Assembly: GCF_022440845.1 (NCBI RefSeq)
Contig: NZ_JAKNTO010000001.1
Coordinates: 1,798,001-1,862,000, forward strand
Length of the DNA: 64,000 nt
Direction of reading: 5' to 3'
DNA from: Ruminococcus sp. OA3
Lineage (GTDB): Bacteria > Bacillota > Clostridia > Lachnospirales > Lachnospiraceae
The position numbers were made by a program, and so were the translations under genes. How positions within the stretch are numbered: the first letter of the stretch is position 1; the number at the start of each line of letters is the position of its first letter. Below the pieces are notes generated by a model. The model made no database searches. It had not been told where the DNA came from and saw nothing but the letters and a program-made list of their open reading frames with translations. Below are positions 62,265 to 64,000 of this stretch, one piece after another.

Positions 62265-62287
62265 TCAATAAATAAAAGAGGGTTACG

Positions 62288-62316
62288 GGGCTGTTGTGAA
62301 TGCAACAGCCCTTTTT
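62288..62316 (+). terminator. Rho-independent terminator before radA
   Basis: GGGCTGTTG and CAACAGCCC with a 6-base loop, then TTTTT. Confidence 0.88.
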
Positions 62317-62346
62317 GGAGCGATATGGAAACGGAGAGGAAAGGGT

Positions 62347-63708
62347 ATGGCGAAAGCGAGAAAGACAATATTTTTCTGTCAAAACTGTGGATATGAATCC
62401 GCGAAATGGATGGGACAGTGTCCCGGGTGCAGGGAGTGGAATACATTAGTGGAAGAACCGGTGGCGGAACGGACCTCCGGAAAAACGGCTGGCAGAAGGA
62501 ATCATGTGGAGCCGGTACAGCTGTCACGGATTCAGACAGAAACGGAAGAACGCCTTCACACTAAAATCGGAGAGCTGGACAGGGTTCTCGGAGGAGGAAT
62601 CGTACAGGGCTCGATGACGCTTGTGGGCGGAGACCCGGGAATCGGCAAGTCAACACTGCTCCTTCAGGTATGCAGGCAGATTGCTGAACAGCAAAAGAAA
62701 GTATTGTACATTTCGGGTGAGGAGTCTCTGGCACAGATTAAACTGCGTGCACAGAGAATCGGCAGCTTTAATGAATATATGCTTCTGCTGTGTGAGACAA
62801 ACCTGACGGATATCAGGAGCACTGTGGAACAGCAGAAACCGGATGTACTGATTATTGACTCCATTCAGACAATGTACGATGAGGAGGTGAGTTCAGCTCC
62901 GGGCAGTGTTTCACAGGTTCGTGAATCGACGGCTGCACTGATGCAGATCGCGAAAGGGATGGGTGTTTCTGTTTTTATCGTCGGGCATGTGACGAAGGAT
63001 GGAAATGTGGCTGGTCCGAGGGTGCTGGAACATATGGTTGATACTGTCTTATATTTTGAAGGTGACCGCCACGCTTCCTACCGTATTTTGCGCAGTGTGA
63101 AAAACCGTTTTGGTTCAACGAATGAAATCGGAGTATTTGAGATGTGTTCGACAGGTCTCGCAGAGGTGAAAAATCCTTCGGAGTTCATGCTGAACGGGAA
63201 ACCTGAGGGAGCATCGGGGTCTGTAGTAGCATGTTCCATGGAGGGGACCAGACCGATACTGATTGAAGTTCAGGCACTGGTTTGCAGGAGTAATTTTGGA
63301 ATACCAAGAAGGACAGCTGCGGGAACGGATTTTAACCGCGTGAACCTTTTGATGGCTGTTCTGGAAAAGCGGGGCGGCATGAACCTTTCTGACAGTGATG
63401 CATATGTCAATATAGCCGGAGGGATCAAGATGACAGAGCCGGCGATCGATCTTGGAATTCTTCTTGCGATTGCTTCGAGTTATCGTGACATTGTGATTCC
63501 GGAAAGCGTAGTTGCTTTTGGTGAGGTAGGACTGAGTGGGGAAGTCCGCGCTGTCAGCATGGCGCCACAGAGAGTACAGGAGGCTAAAAAACTTGGATTT
63601 GAGACGGTAATCCTGCCCAAAGTGTGCAGGGCGGCAGTGAAAGAAGTATCAGGGTTACGCCTGATCTTTGTGGAGAATATAAAAGATGCAATATCTGCCA
63701 TAAAATAA
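62347..63708 (+). CDS. radA: DNA repair protein RadA
   Basis: 453-residue RecA-like ATPase that helps branch migration in recombination repair. The N-terminal zinc finger is CQNCGYESAKWMGQCPGC; Walker A is GGDPGIGKSTLL near 90; the RadA-specific KNRFG motif lies near 255; the C-terminal third is a Lon-type domain (GEVGLSGEVRAV). ATG at 62347 follows GGAGAGGAAAGGG; the frame extends back through the terminator and is not used. Confidence 0.95.
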   Translation: MAKARKTIFFCQNCGYESAKWMGQCPGCREWNTLVEEPVAERTSGKTAGRRNHVEPVQLSRIQTETEERLHTKIGELDRVLGGGIVQGSMTLVGGDPGIGKSTLLLQVCRQIAEQQKKVLYISGEESLAQIKLRAQRIGSFNEYMLLLCETNLTDIRSTVEQQKPDVLIIDSIQTMYDEEVSSAPGSVSQVRESTAALMQIAKGMGVSVFIVGHVTKDGNVAGPRVLEHMVDTVLYFEGDRHASYRILRSVKNRFGSTNEIGVFEMCSTGLAEVKNPSEFMLNGKPEGASGSVVACSMEGTRPILIEVQALVCRSNFGIPRRTAAGTDFNRVNLLMAVLEKRGGMNLSDSDAYVNIAGGIKMTEPAIDLGILLAIASSYRDIVIPESVVAFGEVGLSGEVRAVSMAPQRVQEAKKLGFETVILPKVCRAAVKEVSGLRLIFVENIKDAISAIK

Positions 63709-63710
63709 AC

Positions 63711-63739
63711 TTGACTAAAAAGGTTAAGAATGGTAAAAT
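63711..63739 (+). promoter_or_regulatory. Promoter of cooS
   Basis: TTGACT at 63711-63716 and TAAAAT at 63734-63739 with 17 bases between, starting 2 bases after radA. Confidence 0.7.
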
Positions 63740-63800
63740 ACAAACATCAGCTGACTAGCAGTTATTTTTTGAATTGAAAGTGGACAAAAAAAGTTAAGAA
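63713..63800 (+). repeat. Pair of 18-bp direct repeats flanking the cooS start of transcription
   Basis: 63713-63730 and 63783-63800 agree at 16 of 18 positions (GAC then an A-rich stretch then GTTAAGAA), 70 bases apart centre to centre. One copy overlaps the promoter, the other sits just before the ribosome site. Possible operator pair. Confidence 0.45.
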
Positions 63801-63815
63801 ACAGGAGGAATTAAA

Positions 63816-64000
63816 ATGAATCAGTGCTTTGGATGTAATACTTGTAAAAGCGCAGATAAACCGTTAGAGGAATTTATCCGCAGCTTGCCAATGGAAACCT
63901 CTCATCACCGTGTGGATACACAGAAAACAAAATGTAATTTTGGGCTTCAGGGTGTCTGTTGCCGTCTGTGTTCCAATGGTCCGTGCCGCATCACACCGAA
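63816..64000 (+). CDS. cooS: Anaerobic carbon monoxide dehydrogenase, N-terminus (partial)
   Basis: The window ends after 61 codons. CFGCNTCKSAD at the start and CNFGLQGVCCRLCSNGPCRI near residue 40 are the N-terminal iron-sulfur (B and D cluster) cysteines of Ni-dependent CO dehydrogenase (CooS/AcsA). In acetogens this enzyme forms the carbonyl branch of the Wood-Ljungdahl pathway, but monofunctional CooS also exists, and the following genes needed to decide are outside. ACAGGAGG precedes the ATG. Confidence 0.88.
   Translation, partial: MNQCFGCNTCKSADKPLEEFIRSLPMETSHHRVDTQKTKCNFGLQGVCCRLCSNGPCRITP

Noticed and set aside
1-64000. CRISPR arrays, tRNA, rRNA, phage or insertion sequence genes
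   Set aside because: Looked for and not seen: no regular repeat-spacer pattern, no transposase or integrase motifs, no cloverleaf-like segment in the gaps.

Overview
The window looks like chromosome of a Gram-positive anaerobe of the class Clostridia, most likely an acetogenic Lachnospiraceae member related to Blautia or Marvinbryantia. The reasons are strong AGGAGG ribosome-binding sites, sigma-A type promoters, dense operons, oxygen-sensitive and metal-dependent enzymes, and the start of an anaerobic CO dehydrogenase gene (cooS) at the right edge. I saw no rRNA, tRNA, CRISPR array, phage or insertion sequence. All family calls are from reading translated sequence; no database was searched.

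Layout. 1-152: end of a MATE efflux pump. 285-7699: one sialic acid and amino sugar operon (nanE, nanA, Na+ symporter, YhcH/NanQ-like protein, nanK, RpiR regulator, nagB, nagA) that takes N-acetylneuraminate to fructose-6-phosphate. 7734-10686: single genes for citrate synthase, a DegV protein and a small membrane protein. 10778-21534: a sugar regulon with an oxidoreductase, a TIM-barrel epimerase, a DUF4432 protein, a ChvE/MmsA/MmsB-type ABC importer, a UroD-like protein, and a 732-residue regulator in which a LacI repressor is fused to an ABC solute-binding domain. Three copies of an ATGAAACGT-NN-AT-type operator tie these transcription units together. 21554-26129 (minus strand): AraC regulator, DUF4867 protein, fucose/arabinose-isomerase-like enzyme and xylulokinase.

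26339-44781 is the most distinctive part: an 18-kb molybdenum island. It encodes a Desulfovibrio-type molybdopterin aldehyde oxidoreductase, a flavoprotein/HdrB-like iron-sulfur fusion that lacks an NAD(P)H domain, a small Cys-rich redox protein, a C_GCAxxG_C_C protein, a MocA-like nucleotidyltransferase, a cysteine desulfurase-like enzyme, an unknown 100-residue protein, a radical SAM enzyme of the MJ0619/Tes-like type, a CoA-ligase-like enzyme, a histidine phosphatase, a MoeA-like protein with a Cys tail, a domain-swapped XdhC, MoaC, MoaA, MogA/MoaB and the ModABC molybdate importer. Together these cover molybdate uptake, much of cofactor synthesis, cytidylation, sulfuration and insertion, plus an electron outlet; several members have no assigned role. 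From memory it resembles the DVU1551-DVU1559 neighbourhood of Desulfovibrio vulgaris.

44870-64000 is mostly housekeeping: cold shock protein with a long structured leader, pyrCFKD and pyrE, small membrane proteins, VanZ and HD proteins, an M29 aminopeptidase, purE and purMND separated by a GC-rich structured element, cysK, a GntR regulator with clpC, a small conserved protein, radA, and finally cooS. The best candidates for undescribed biology are the molybdenum island and the LacI/solute-binding-protein chimera with its operators.
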